Source of the DNA: Pseudomonadota bacterium
GTDB lineage: Bacteria; Pseudomonadota; Gammaproteobacteria; Xanthomonadales; Xanthomonadaceae
Direction of reading: 5' to 3'
Assembly (NCBI GenBank): GCA_018242485.1
Contig: JAFEBV010000006.1
Span: 170,661-234,660, forward strand
Length of the DNA: 64,000 bases
The position numbers and the translations under genes are program-made. Below the pieces are notes generated by a model. That model was not told the origin of the DNA. It worked only from the letters and a program-made list of their open reading frames with translations, and did not search any database. This document shows, piece after piece, positions 16,274 to 24,766 of this stretch. Numbering within the stretch: position 1 is the first letter of the stretch; each line of letters starts with the position of its first letter.

Positions 16274-18280
16274 TCATGCCGGCGCGTGTTCCGGCGGCTC
16301 TGCGGGCAGGTGGATGGCGTAGTGCAGGCCGTGGCCGGGCTTGCTGTCCACGCTGATCGTGCCACCGAGTTTTGTGGTAACCAGGTTGTGGACGATGTTG
16401 GTGCCCAGGCCGCTGCCGCCTTGCCCGCGTTTGGTGGTGTAGAACGGTTCGAACAATCGGTGCAGCGCCTGCGGCGACAGGCCGGATCCATCGTCGCGGT
16501 AGTCGATGGTCACGCCCGCATCGTCCGGCGCCACCGAGATGGCGATGTGGCCGTGATCGGTGTGCTCGAAGGCGTGCGCCACCGAGTTGAGGACGAGATT
16601 GGTCAATACCTGCGACAGCGCGCCGGGAATGCTGCGCAAGCGCAGCGACGGATCGCAATCGACGACGATGGTGTGGCCGGTGCGCTTGAACTTGGGGCGG
16701 ATCGACCGCAGCGTGTCCTCGATCGATTCGGCCAGCACGATATCGCGCACCTGCTCGGAGGATTGATCGACAGCCACTTGCTTGAAGCTGCGGATCAGGC
16801 CGCTGGCGCGCAGCGTGTTGTTGGCGAGCACGCCGAGCAATTCGTCGCTGGATTCGAGAAACGCCTTGATCGCCGGATCCTCCAGCGCTGCCGGCGGAAG
16901 CGCATCGCGCAGCCGCCTGGATTCTTCCAGCATCAGGCTCACCGCGGTGGTGCAGATGCCCAGCGGGGTGTTGACCTCGTGGGCGATGCTGGCGACCAGC
17001 GCGCCGAGGGATGCGAGCTTTTCCTGCCGCACCAGTTCGCCCTGCGCCATGCCCAGATGCATCAGGGTCATTTCCAGTTCGCGGTTCTTCTCCTGCAGCG
17101 CGGCATTGCCTGAAGCCAGATGCGCATGCGCCGAACGCAGCGCCTCGTCGGCCTGCTTGCGCGAGAGCGCGGCGGCGATGTGTTCGGCGACGAAGGTCAG
17201 CAGGGCGAGGTCGTCGTCGTCGTAACCGATCTTCGGGTCGTAGCTTTGCAGCATCAGCACGCCCAGCACCTTGTCCTGATGGATCATCGGCGCGCCGATC
17301 CAGCTGGTGAAGGTGACATTGCCCAGCACGTGGTGGATCACGGCCGATTCGAGCAGGGCCTGATAGCGTTGCTGGTCGATGCGCTGCGGCATCCGCGTGC
17401 GCAGGACGAAGCCGGTGAGCCCGTGCCCTGCCGGGCGGCGGAAGTTCTTCGGCAGGTCGGGGTCTTTTTCATCGACGCTGTAAGGGAATCCGACGAGGTC
17501 GTGCTCGTCGTTGTAATACAGCATCACCGCGAGATTGCGCGCATACATCAGCCCGCCGAGGATGCGGTGCAACTGCGCGTAGAACGCATCCAGACCGATG
17601 TCCTTCACCGACAGCGCGGAGATCTCGTACAGGGCATGCTGCAGGCGTTCGGCGCGCCGGCGCTCCTCGATCTCCCGTTCCAGACTGTGGGTGCGCTCGG
17701 CGATCGCCTGCTCCAGCCGCGTGGAGTACTGCACATGTTCCACCGCGTCGGCCACCTGCTCGGACATCAGCCGTACGAGCGCGATGTCTTCCTCGCTGTA
17801 GCGAAAGCCGCGGTCGTAGCTTTGCACCACCATCGCCCCGAACGTGCGCCCGTCGTTGCCCACCAGCGGCATTCCGACCCAGTGTTCCGGGCGTGCGCCG
17901 GAGCCGAAGCGCTTGTTCTTCGCGCGCTTGGCGGCCCACTGTTCGGCGGTGAACAGGCGCGGCTCGCCGCTGCGGATCACCTGCGCGGTCGGCGATTCGC
18001 CTTCGCCACGCAACGGATAACGCCGCCCTGGATCCGGCGTCGGATCCTTTTCATCGGCCCAGTAAACGAAGTGGACGCCGTGCGCCGCTGCATCGTACAG
18101 GGCGATACCGTAATTCTCGGCGCGCATCAGCCGCCGCAGCCCCGCATGGACGGTGGCGAAAAACCCATGCAGGTCGTTGCAGCGCGCGGCGCGGTGGCTG
18201 ATGTCCAGCACCACCGCTTGCACGGCTTCCAGGCGGGCCAGACGCTCGCTGGTCGGCGCGTTCGGGACGACCTCGTTCAT
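16274..18280 (-). CDS. Sensor histidine kinase with two GAF domains
   Basis: 668 residues from ATG 18280; ATG 18292 or 18316 are possible. Two GAF domains of about 150 residues occur: the first carries HWVGMPLVGNDGRTFGAMVVQSYD, the second WIGAPMIHQDKVLGVLMLQSYD. They are joined by a coiled segment (ERTHSLEREIEERRRAERLQ). A second coiled linker leads to the HisKA H-box (SIAHEVNTPLG, phospho-acceptor near His434). The ATPase N-box (LTNLVLNSVAHA), G1 (YRDDGSGLS), F (LFEPFYTTK) and G2 (GQGGSGLGTNIV) are all intact. No transmembrane segment is visible, so it is probably cytosolic and senses a small molecule or redox cue through the GAF domains. No response regulator is adjacent, so the partner is unknown. 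Confidence 0.9.
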   Translation of the reverse strand: MNEVVPNAPTSERLARLEAVQAVVLDISHRAARCNDLHGFFATVHAGLRRLMRAENYGIALYDAAAHGVHFVYWADEKDPTPDPGRRYPLRGEGESPTAQVIRSGEPRLFTAEQWAAKRAKNKRFGSGARPEHWVGMPLVGNDGRTFGAMVVQSYDRGFRYSEEDIALVRLMSEQVADAVEHVQYSTRLEQAIAERTHSLEREIEERRRAERLQHALYEISALSVKDIGLDAFYAQLHRILGGLMYARNLAVMLYYNDEHDLVGFPYSVDEKDPDLPKNFRRPAGHGLTGFVLRTRMPQRIDQQRYQALLESAVIHHVLGNVTFTSWIGAPMIHQDKVLGVLMLQSYDPKIGYDDDDLALLTFVAEHIAAALSRKQADEALRSAHAHLASGNAALQEKNRELEMTLMHLGMAQGELVRQEKLASLGALVASIAHEVNTPLGICTTAVSLMLEESRRLRDALPPAALEDPAIKAFLESSDELLGVLANNTLRASGLIRSFKQVAVDQSSEQVRDIVLAESIEDTLRSIRPKFKRTGHTIVVDCDPSLRLRSIPGALSQVLTNLVLNSVAHAFEHTDHGHIAISVAPDDAGVTIDYRDDGSGLSPQALHRLFEPFYTTKRGQGGSGLGTNIVHNLVTTKLGGTISVDSKPGHGLHYAIHLPAEPPEHAPA

Positions 18281-18592
18281 GCAGGAACTCATGCGGCAAT
18301 CCGTGGCCGCGAGCATGCCACGAATGGGATTCCGGCGTCGGCTGCGGTGGGTGCTTGGGCTGGCATGGCGCGCAAGCCTGCAGGCGGCCGCGTGAGCCGA
18401 GCGTGAAGATGCTTCACGCACCCCCTTGCCTGTCATCGAGGGCTGTGAAAGGGAAGCGGGCTTGAATGCGCCCGGCGCAGGGCACAGTAGCCGGGCCAAG
18501 TGTGGCGCGGCATGAAGTTGAAGCGAGGCAGGTGGAAATCTCCTGCTGGAAGCGCAACCACCGCGCATCGTTGCCCGGGGCATCGAACGAAG

Positions 18593-18612
18593 AAGGCCCC
18601 TCGCGGGGCCTT
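18593..18612 (-). terminator. Terminator downstream of tRNA-Ser
   Basis: AAGGCCCC and GGGGCCTT form a perfect 8-bp stem with a 4-base loop. On the minus strand it is followed by CTTC, about ten bases after the tRNA CCA end. Confidence 0.7.
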
Positions 18613-18617
18613 AAGGC

Positions 18618-18711
<94 letters not shown>

Positions 18712-18844
18712 GGTGGGCCGCAAATCATACGGGCAAGGCGCTTGCTGCACAAGTCGCGGGCGGTATGCGTGTCCGTGGCGGCGACAGCCGGAAAGCGGCG
18801 CACAATCCCGGCGCATTTTGCGCGCGAATCCGGTAAAGCCCTCC

Positions 18845-19252
18845 ATGAGCCTGATCTCCACGCCCGTCTCCTATGGTGAACTGCTTGACAAGATCGCGAT
18901 CCTGCAGATCAAGTCCGAGCGCATCGCCGATGCCACCAAGCTTGCCAACGTGCGGCATGAGCTGGCGACGCTGGATGCTTGCTGGGCGAAGCATCCGGCC
19001 TCGCAACAGGACGTTGCCGAGTTGCGTGCGCAGCTCAAGGCGGTCAACGAGCGGCTGTGGGTGATCGAGGACGACATCCGCCTCTGCGAGAAGGCGCAGG
19101 ATTTCGGCACGCGCTTCGTGCAACTGGCGCGCTCGGTGTATTTCGAGAACGACGAGCGCGCGCGGATCAAACGCGAGATCAACCGCGCGCTGGGCTCGCA
19201 GCTGGTCGAGGAAAAGTCCTATCAGGACTACCGCGCTGCGCCGGCGGCGTGA
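18845..19252 (+). CDS. DUF6165 family protein
   Basis: 135 residues starting MSLISTPVSYGELLDKIAIL, a start typical of DUF6165 proteins. It is predicted all-helical, soluble and charged, with no signal peptide or membrane span. Conserved-looking stretches are KSERI and FENDERARIKREIN. The function is unknown. The 3' end overlaps the convergent heptosyltransferase-like gene by 25 bases. Proteins of this type are often encoded near surface-polysaccharide glycosyltransferases, so a link to LPS or glycan assembly is possible but not shown. Confidence 0.8.
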   Translation: MSLISTPVSYGELLDKIAILQIKSERIADATKLANVRHELATLDACWAKHPASQQDVAELRAQLKAVNERLWVIEDDIRLCEKAQDFGTRFVQLARSVYFENDERARIKREINRALGSQLVEEKSYQDYRAAPAA

Positions 19253-20295
19253 TCGGCCGCGCAGCGCTCGAAGGCATCGATCACCGCGTCCACTTCGATC
19301 AGATCCATCGCGCCGGGGCGTTCGATCTTGGTGCCCCAGCGCAGCGTCGAAGCGGGTTTCCCGAGCAGTTCCTGGGCGGCAGCCGCGTAACGATCGACCG
19401 TCCAGCGCAAGTCCGAATACGGGCCGCTGCGGCGCGGGTCGGTGCAGGCATACAGGCCGATTACGCGAGTACCGACCGCGTTGGCGATGTGCACCGGGCC
19501 GGAGTCGGGCGAGAGCACGATGGCCGCGCGTTCGAGCAGGGCCGGCAATTGTTGCAGGCTGTCCTTGCCGGTGAGGTCGAGTGCGCTGCTTTTCATCGCC
19601 GCGAGGATGGCGTCGGCCATCTGCCGTTCCGTCGTGCTGCGCCCGCCGCACAAGGCCACCCGCCAGCCGCGCGTGCTGGCGTGATCGGCCACCGCGGCAT
19701 AGCGTTCCGGTCGCCAGTTGCGCAAGGCGTGGCTGGAGCAGGGCGAGATCAGCAGGGTGGGTTGCGTTCCGGACAATTGCTGCGCTGCCCATGCGCGTGC
19801 GTCATCGGTGATCGGGAAGTTCCAGATAGGTGCTGCCGGCGGCAGACCCAAAGGAGTCGTGAACGATGCCAACACATCGCGCACATGCGGCATTGATTTT
19901 TCACTACCAGCTGCGGGGATGCGCGCGTTGACGAACAGTCCATGCAGTTCCTTCGCTCGTGCGTGGTCGTAGCCGATGCGCAGATCGGCCTTCACCACGC
20001 TGGACAACAGGTTGGCGCGCAGGGCGAGCTGCATCAGCAACAACGCATCGAAGCGGCGGCCGGCGAGTTCGGCGCGCAGGCGGCGTAGCCCGCTCCAGCC
20101 GCTGGCCTTGTCCACCACGATGAACTCCACCCCGGGCATCGCGGACAGCAAGCGCTGCTCGGCTTTGCCGATGATCCAGGTCAGCGCAACCTGCGGCCAT
20201 GCGGCGCGCAAGGCGTTCACCACCGGCAGCACGTGGGTGACATCGCCTAGGGCGGACAGGCGCAGCAGGCAGATTGAGCGGGGGGGATGGGGCAT
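19228..20295 (-). CDS. Glycosyltransferase family 9 (heptosyltransferase-like)
   Basis: 355 residues from ATG 20295; a TTG two codons upstream is less likely. The N-terminal Rossmann half opens SICLLRLSALGDVTHVLPVV, the classical heptosyltransferase acceptor-side motif with catalytic-type Asp in LGD. The C-terminal half holds the nucleotide-sugar site: ISPCSSHALRNWRPERYA, LCGGRSTTE, and SPDSGPVHIANAVGTRVIGLY. Enzymes of this family transfer heptose from ADP-heptose to the lipid A-KDO core on the cytosolic face. waaC or waaF cannot be distinguished here. It is convergent with the DUF6165 gene. Confidence 0.85.
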   Translation of the reverse strand: MPHPPRSICLLRLSALGDVTHVLPVVNALRAAWPQVALTWIIGKAEQRLLSAMPGVEFIVVDKASGWSGLRRLRAELAGRRFDALLLMQLALRANLLSSVVKADLRIGYDHARAKELHGLFVNARIPAAGSEKSMPHVRDVLASFTTPLGLPPAAPIWNFPITDDARAWAAQQLSGTQPTLLISPCSSHALRNWRPERYAAVADHASTRGWRVALCGGRSTTERQMADAILAAMKSSALDLTGKDSLQQLPALLERAAIVLSPDSGPVHIANAVGTRVIGLYACTDPRRSGPYSDLRWTVDRYAAAAQELLGKPASTLRWGTKIERPGAMDLIEVDAVIDAFERCAADHAAGAAR

Positions 20296-20463
20296 GGCCA
20301 AGTTTACCCAGACGCTTCAATACTTCGTCTGGTGTCCACCTTCCGGGGGAGCTTATGCCGCCGCGTGGCGATGGTTGCCAGTGCGATTTTCCGGGTCTGT
20401 GCGATTGGGGCAGTGTGCTGGAAATGAGCCGCACCGGCTTTACCGGAGGCCGTTTGCGTTGAG

Positions 20464-21027
20464 TCAGACCCTGCCAGCGAACTCGCCCGTCGATGTGTTC
20501 ACCCATACTTTCTCACCGCTGGCGATGTATTCGGGCACCTGGATCTCGATGCCGGTGTTCAGGCGCGCGGGCTTGGGTCGCTTGGTCGCGGTGCCGCCCT
20601 TGAGCTCGGGAGCCGTTTCGACGACGGTCAGCGCCACGGAGCTGGGGATCAGCAGCCCGACCGGCGCTTCGTCGATGATCTGCACATAGCATTCCTCCAA
20701 CCCTTCGGCGAGGTAGCTGGCGCTGTCGCCGACCACGTCCGCATCGAGTTGGTAGGGCGTGTAATCCTCGGCATCGAGGAACACGAAAGCCTCGCCATCC
20801 TTGTAGGAATAGGTGGCCATGCGACGAGTGAGTTCGACCTCCTTCACCTCGTCATCGCCGCCGAGATTGAGATCGAGCTTGATGCCGCCGGGTACGCTGT
20901 ACAGCGTCAGCCGGATCTTCAGATTGCCGCCGCGCCCCTGCGGCGAGCTGCGCTCGATGTCGCGCACCTGATAGACGGTGCCGTTGTGTTCGATGACGTT
21001 GCCTTTTTTGGTTTCGGAAGCGCGCAT
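20464..21027 (-). CDS. efpL: Elongation factor P-like protein EfpL (YeiP)
   Basis: 187 residues from ATG 21027, the length of the EF-P/YeiP family. The frame continues upstream, but the family N-terminus ([16 protein letters not shown]) fixes the start. Three parts are present: a KOW-like N domain, an OB domain ([14 protein letters not shown]) and a C-terminal OB fold ([24 protein letters not shown]). The loop that reaches the peptidyl-transferase centre reads [10 protein letters not shown], with Arg32 in place of the modified Lys of true EF-P; an unmodified Arg is typical of EfpL. It relieves ribosome stalling at proline-containing motifs. No strong Shine-Dalgarno is visible. Confidence 0.9.
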   Translation of the reverse strand: MRASETKKGNVIEHNGTVYQVRDIERSSPQGRGGNLKIRLTLYSVPGGIKLDLNLGGDDEVKEVELTRRMATYSYKDGEAFVFLDAEDYTPYQLDADVVGDSASYLAEGLEECYVQIIDEAPVGLLIPSSVALTVVETAPELKGGTATKRPKPARLNTGIEIQVPEYIASGEKVWVNTSTGEFAGRV

Positions 21028-21046
21028 GGGAGAAATGCCGTGAAAG

Positions 21047-21171
21047 GTGAATGGTGAATCGTGAATGGGAAGAGCAGTCGAGGCCTGCAGGAACGCGGAT
21101 CGATCGAGGATGGCAGAAGAGTTCGTGATCGTCACGGCAGGCGCCGTAACGATTCACGATTCACCATTCAC
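21047..21171. repeat. 20-bp perfect inverted repeat flanking 85 bases
   Basis: GTGAATGGTGAATCGTGAAT at 21047-21066 has its exact reverse complement at 21152-21171. Each arm is itself built of GTGAAT-type units. It fills the gap between efpL and the downstream minus-strand dehydrogenase gene and could fold as a long cruciform or RNA hairpin. It resembles a small repeat element; function unknown. Confidence 0.6.
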
Positions 21172-21180
21172 GATTCACTG

Positions 21181-21951
21181 CTATTTCGGTGCCAACCGCA
21201 CCGCGCCGTCCAGCCGGATCGTCTCGCCGTTGAGGTAGCGGCTGCGCAGGATGAAGGCGACGAGGTCGGCGTATTCCTCGGGGCGTCCGAGGCGCGAGGG
21301 GAAGGGGATCGACGCACTCAACGACTTCTGCACGTCGTCGGGCATGCCATCCACCATCGGTGTCCAGAAGATGCCCGGCGCAACGGTCATCACGCGGATG
21401 CCGAAGCGCGCCAGTTCGCGCGCCATCGGCAGGGTCATGCCGACCACGCCGCCCTTCGATGCCGAGTACGCGGCCTGGCCGATCTGGCCTTCGTAGGCGG
21501 CCACGCTGGCGGTGTTGACGATCACCCCGCGCTCGCCGTCCTCGCCGGCTTCGTTGTGCTGCATCAGCGCGGCGGCGGCCTTGGCGACGTTGAAGCTGCC
21601 GATCAGGTTGACGCCGACGGTGGCGGCGAAATTCTTCAACGGCATCGCCGCCTCGCGGCCGAGCACACGGCCCGCGCCGAGGATGCCGGCGCAGTTGATC
21701 GCGGCGTTGAGACCGCCGAGGAACTCCTTCGCGGCGGCGACGTTGGCCTGCACGGCGGCCTCGTCGGTGACATCGGTGCGGAAGTAGCGGGCGTTGGCTT
21801 CGCCGAGTTCGGCGACCGCGCTCGCACCCTTGTCGTCGTTGACGTCGAACAAGGCGACCTTGCCGCCGTGCTGCACGACGTGCTGGGCGACCGCGAAGCC
21901 GAGTCCGGAAACGCCGCCGGTGATGATGGCGCGCAGGGTGTTCAGGTGCAT
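21181..21951 (-). CDS. SDR-family 3-hydroxyacyl-CoA dehydrogenase-like oxidoreductase
   Basis: 256 residues. The classical short-chain dehydrogenase fold has the nucleotide motif TGGVSGLG near residue 11, Asp41 (FDVND) indicating NAD preference, NCAG, catalytic Ser in NTASV and the YSASKGG (Tyr-x3-Lys) pair. The overall sequence, including MARELARFGIRVMTVAPGIFWTPM and the C-terminal NGETIRLDGAVRLAPK, resembles type-2 3-hydroxyacyl-CoA dehydrogenases (HSD10 group), which act in fatty-acid or isoleucine breakdown. Start at ATG 21951. It shares orientation with the GcvT-like, cupin and SEL1 genes, but a repeat-filled gap of 245 bases separates it from them. Confidence 0.88.
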   Translation of the reverse strand: MHLNTLRAIITGGVSGLGFAVAQHVVQHGGKVALFDVNDDKGASAVAELGEANARYFRTDVTDEAAVQANVAAAKEFLGGLNAAINCAGILGAGRVLGREAAMPLKNFAATVGVNLIGSFNVAKAAAALMQHNEAGEDGERGVIVNTASVAAYEGQIGQAAYSASKGGVVGMTLPMARELARFGIRVMTVAPGIFWTPMVDGMPDDVQKSLSASIPFPSRLGRPEEYADLVAFILRSRYLNGETIRLDGAVRLAPK

Positions 21952-22049
21952 GGGTGATCCGGGATCAGGGGGAGCGCAATTCTACCGGATCGGTCGCCTG
22001 CACCGGGGTACGCAGCGCTGGTAATGAAGGCGCTGGATTCCGGGTTCTG

Positions 22050-22160
22050 TCCGCAGAAAGCGCGGACAGCCCCGGAATGACGGCGGGGTATCCCATTGTC
22101 GAACCGGGGTGGATCGATCTCATCTTCCGCAGACAGCGCGGACAGCCCCGGAATGACGGC
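22050..22160. repeat. Two direct copies of a 35-base repeat
   Basis: Copies at 22050-22084 and 22126-22160 differ at one base and both end GCCCCGGAATGACGGC. CCGCAGA...GCGCGGAC allows a small stem in each. They sit in the otherwise empty gap between the SDR and GcvT-like genes and belong to a second repeat family (GGAATGACG type) seen also at 51.0 and 63.9 kb. Confidence 0.65.
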
Positions 22161-22196
22161 TACGGGGGCTAGCGGCGCGGTTGAACCGGGAATGGT

Positions 22197-23396
22197 TTAT
22201 CTCTTCTTCCACTCCGGCTCGTAGAACGGCAGCTTCACCACGGTGCAGGGCGCGTGCCGGCGCTGGTGCTCAACCGTCACCTCGATCATGAGCTGCGTGC
22301 CGATGGCGAAATGCGGGCGCTGGATGTGCGCGAGCGCGATGTATTTTTTCAGCACCGGCGACCACGAACTGGTCGAGGCATAACCGACTTGCCGGCCGTG
22401 GCGCAGCACCGGCAGGCTGCCGCGCACGGCCATGCCGGGGATCTGCGGCGGCAGGCCGACTTGCGCATAGAGTTTTTCCAGCCCTTCCCACTGGATGTCC
22501 AAGCCCACCAGTTGCCACGCCGAGCCGTCCTTCCGCTCTTTCTCCAGCGCGCGGCGGCCGACGAAATAACCTTCCTTGTCCAGCGCCACCGACCAGCCCA
22601 ATCCCATCTCCAGCGGCGAGGATTTCTGCCCCTCGATCCACGCATGGTTGGCGGGCGTGTAGTCCACGTCCACCATGAACAAGCCGGCTTCCACGCGGGC
22701 CATGTCCATCGGCAGGATGCCGCAGGGGGTGATCGAGTAGTCGTGGCCGGCGGCCATCAGCGCGTCCCAGACTTTCAGACCCTTGTCGGCGTCCATCCAG
22801 ATCTCGTAGCCCATGTCGCCGGTGTAGCCGGTGCGCGAGATCGACACCGGCACGCCCGCAAGCGTGTTCGACATCACCTTGAAATACTTCAGCTTGTCCA
22901 GCGATTTCTTGCAGCAGGCGTTGAGGATGCTGCGCGACTTGGGGCCTTGCAGGCTCAGCGCGCCCATCTGGTCGGTGACCTCGCGGAGCGTCACGTCCAT
23001 GCCGACCGCATTCATCGACAGCCAGCGCAGCGACGGTTCGGCGCTGGTCATGCGGAAGCTCGTCTCGCCCAGCCGGGTGATGGTGCCGTCGTCGAGCAGT
23101 TTGCCCGCCTCGTCGCACCAGCCGGTGTAACTGACCGATCCGACCGCCATCTTCAGCACGTCGCGGGTGGTCACCCGGTGCAGCAGCGCGGCGGCATCGG
23201 GGCCGTCGATGAGGTACTTCATCAACGGTGAGACGTCGATCAGCGCAGCCGCATCGCGGATCGCCCAGTATTCGCGATCCAGCGACAGGTCGTAGCTGCC
23301 GACCACGATGTAACCGGCCCAGCGCCGCCAGTTTTGCGGCAGGCACAGCGCGGCGGTGCGTTCGTGGAAGGGCGTTCGTTTGAGCTGGAGCGTCAT
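22197..23396 (-). CDS. GcvT-like aminomethyltransferase family protein
   Basis: 399 residues from ATG 23396; the frame is open upstream to 23633 across the cupin gene. The folate-binding GcvT fold is recognisable: DVSPLMKYLIDGPDAAALLHRV near residue 55, SYTGWCDEAGKLLDDGTI, SLQGPKSRSIL, SRTGYTGDMGYEIWM, DMARVEAGLF and ALDKEGYFVGRRAL. A C-terminal barrel domain follows (VGYASTSSWSPVLKKYIALA). The family transfers or removes one-carbon units with tetrahydrofolate, as in glycine cleavage T protein, dimethylglycine/sarcosine enzymes or DMSP demethylase. The lack of gcvH and gcvP neighbours and the divergent sequence argue against the glycine-cleavage T subunit itself. Substrate unknown. Confidence 0.85.
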   Translation of the reverse strand: MTLQLKRTPFHERTAALCLPQNWRRWAGYIVVGSYDLSLDREYWAIRDAAALIDVSPLMKYLIDGPDAAALLHRVTTRDVLKMAVGSVSYTGWCDEAGKLLDDGTITRLGETSFRMTSAEPSLRWLSMNAVGMDVTLREVTDQMGALSLQGPKSRSILNACCKKSLDKLKYFKVMSNTLAGVPVSISRTGYTGDMGYEIWMDADKGLKVWDALMAAGHDYSITPCGILPMDMARVEAGLFMVDVDYTPANHAWIEGQKSSPLEMGLGWSVALDKEGYFVGRRALEKERKDGSAWQLVGLDIQWEGLEKLYAQVGLPPQIPGMAVRGSLPVLRHGRQVGYASTSSWSPVLKKYIALAHIQRPHFAIGTQLMIEVTVEHQRRHAPCTVVKLPFYEPEWKKR

Positions 23397-23475
23397 GCGG
23401 GATGCCGGGCGTGGGGTGGGTCGTTCGGGTTGGGCGGCGCCAGCCTCAGGCGAGCGGTCGTTGGAGGATGGATGG

Positions 23476-23865
23476 TCAGGCCCCGACCGCTGCCTGTTCC
23501 TTGATCTCCACCGCAAGGATATGCAGAACCGTGCCGCCCACGTTCTCGACGAAATGCGGCCCGATGGGGCCGCCCCAGAGCGCCTCGCCGACGGCTGGCT
23601 TGACCGCAAGGTTTCTGGAATCCAGGAGCACATTGCAGTCCGGATCGTAGCGGACGAAGTCGCTCCAGCTCAGCACGTACAGTGCCGCGGGCCATTCATG
23701 GGCGTGTACGGGTGTGCGTTGGCCAGGCTCGACTTTTGTATCCAGGACACGAACCGTGCCGTTGTCAAGCAGGACGACGTGATGATCCGGCGCCTTGTTC
23801 ATGGCGTCGAACGGGTGGGTCGCCGGATGCGTGGATTGGCTGTCGTTCATGGCGAATGTACACAT
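23476..23865 (-). CDS. Small cupin-fold protein
   Basis: 129 residues from ATG 23865 (GGAAAC just upstream); ATG 23850 is an alternative start that gives 124 residues. The single cupin-like beta-barrel has HVVLLDNGTVRVLDTKVEPGQRTPVHAHEWP, with the His-x-His metal-type pair, and near the C-terminus GPHFVENVGGTVLHILAVEIKE. No catalytic assignment is possible; small cupins of this kind act as metal-dependent dioxygenases, isomerases or sensors. It has its own apparent -10 box and is the first of the minus-strand genes running towards the GcvT-like gene (79-base gap). Confidence 0.75.
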   Translation of the reverse strand: MCTFAMNDSQSTHPATHPFDAMNKAPDHHVVLLDNGTVRVLDTKVEPGQRTPVHAHEWPAALYVLSWSDFVRYDPDCNVLLDSRNLAVKPAVGEALWGGPIGPHFVENVGGTVLHILAVEIKEQAAVGA

Positions 23866-23887
23866 ATGTTTCCGATCCTGTTGCGGG

Positions 23888-23913
23888 ATTATAGGCGGCG
23901 ATGGCACGGTCAA
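23888..23913 (-). promoter_or_regulatory. Candidate promoter of the cupin gene
   Basis: On the minus strand a perfect TATAAT (23888-23893) is preceded by TTGACC (23908-23913). The spacer is only 14 bases, shorter than optimal. The inferred start site is about 15 bases before ATG 23865. The -35 overlaps the stop region of the upstream SEL1 gene. Confidence 0.45.
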
Positions 23914-24617
23914 TCGTGGATGCGGATATGGGTGGATGGCTTGCTCGACGCGGCATCGGTTGCTGCGCTGGTGGGGGCGCTGTCGCCGGGCAAGGGCGGG
24001 GCGGCGACGTGGACGATGGCGGCCTTCATCCGATCGGCGGCGCGGCGGGCGGCGGCGGTGCGGGTGGCGCCGACGAACTGCGCGAGCTCATCGCGTTTTT
24101 CCACGGCTTCGGCCTGGCCCAGATCGGCAGCCACCATCATGTAGGCCAAGGCGACATTGAGGTCGGGGTACGCGCCTTCGCCCTGCGCGAAATGCACACC
24201 GAGGTTGAAGTACGCGGGTGCGTAGCCGCTGCTGGCGGCCGCCTTGAACCATTGCACTGCCGCACTCTGGTTGGCGCGCACGCCCTCGCCGCGCGCGTAC
24301 ATCACGCCGAGACTGAACTGCGCCTGCGGCAGCCCCTGCGCGGCGGCCAACCGGAACCAATGCAATGCATCGGGTAGATTGCGCGGGGCGCCCAGCGGCG
24401 TGTAATCGCTAAGGCCCATCGCGTACTGCGCGGAAACGTCGCCGTGCGCGGCGAGCGGCTTGAGGCCGATGATGGCGTGCGCGTAGTCGCCATGGTCGAA
24501 TTGTGCCAGTGCTTTCAGGAGGTCGCCCCGGTTGTCCGCGCGCGCGGCGGCGCCCACCAGCGTGCCCGCCAGTGCGAGGATCGCGAGGGCGGACTGGCGG
24601 CTGCGATACGGCTTCAT
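23910..24617 (-). CDS. Exported SEL1-repeat (TPR-like) protein
   Basis: 235 residues with a signal peptide (about 1-27, ending AARA). SEL1-like repeats follow: YAMGLSDYTPLGAPRNLPDALHWFR, QFSLGVMYARGEGVRANQSAAVQWFK and YFNLGVHFAQGEGAYPDLNVALAYM. The last is succeeded by a helical KRDELAQFV segment and an Ala/Pro-rich low-complexity tail. SEL1 proteins scaffold protein complexes; the periplasmic partner is unknown. The 44-base gap to the cupin gene contains that gene's candidate promoter. Confidence 0.85.
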   Translation of the reverse strand: MKPYRSRQSALAILALAGTLVGAAARADNRGDLLKALAQFDHGDYAHAIIGLKPLAAHGDVSAQYAMGLSDYTPLGAPRNLPDALHWFRLAAAQGLPQAQFSLGVMYARGEGVRANQSAAVQWFKAAASSGYAPAYFNLGVHFAQGEGAYPDLNVALAYMMVAADLGQAEAVEKRDELAQFVGATRTAAARRAADRMKAAIVHVAAPPLPGDSAPTSAATDAASSKPSTHIRIHD

Positions 24618-24766
24618 GCGGCGGCATCCGGCGTGGGTGCGGATGCATCAGGATAGGCGATAGGCGCCGGTCGCGTCGCGGATCCGATCGCGAGCATGCG
24701 CCGATGAACCTTCAGCCCCCGGTTTAGGTTAGGCTTCCACCACGCGGCCGGTCACGCCACGACGAC

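Noticed and set aside
23397..23475. Glycine riboswitch before the GcvT-like gene
   Set aside because: The gap is only 79 bases and lacks the conserved paired-aptamer sequence; the gene also lacks gcvH/gcvP partners.
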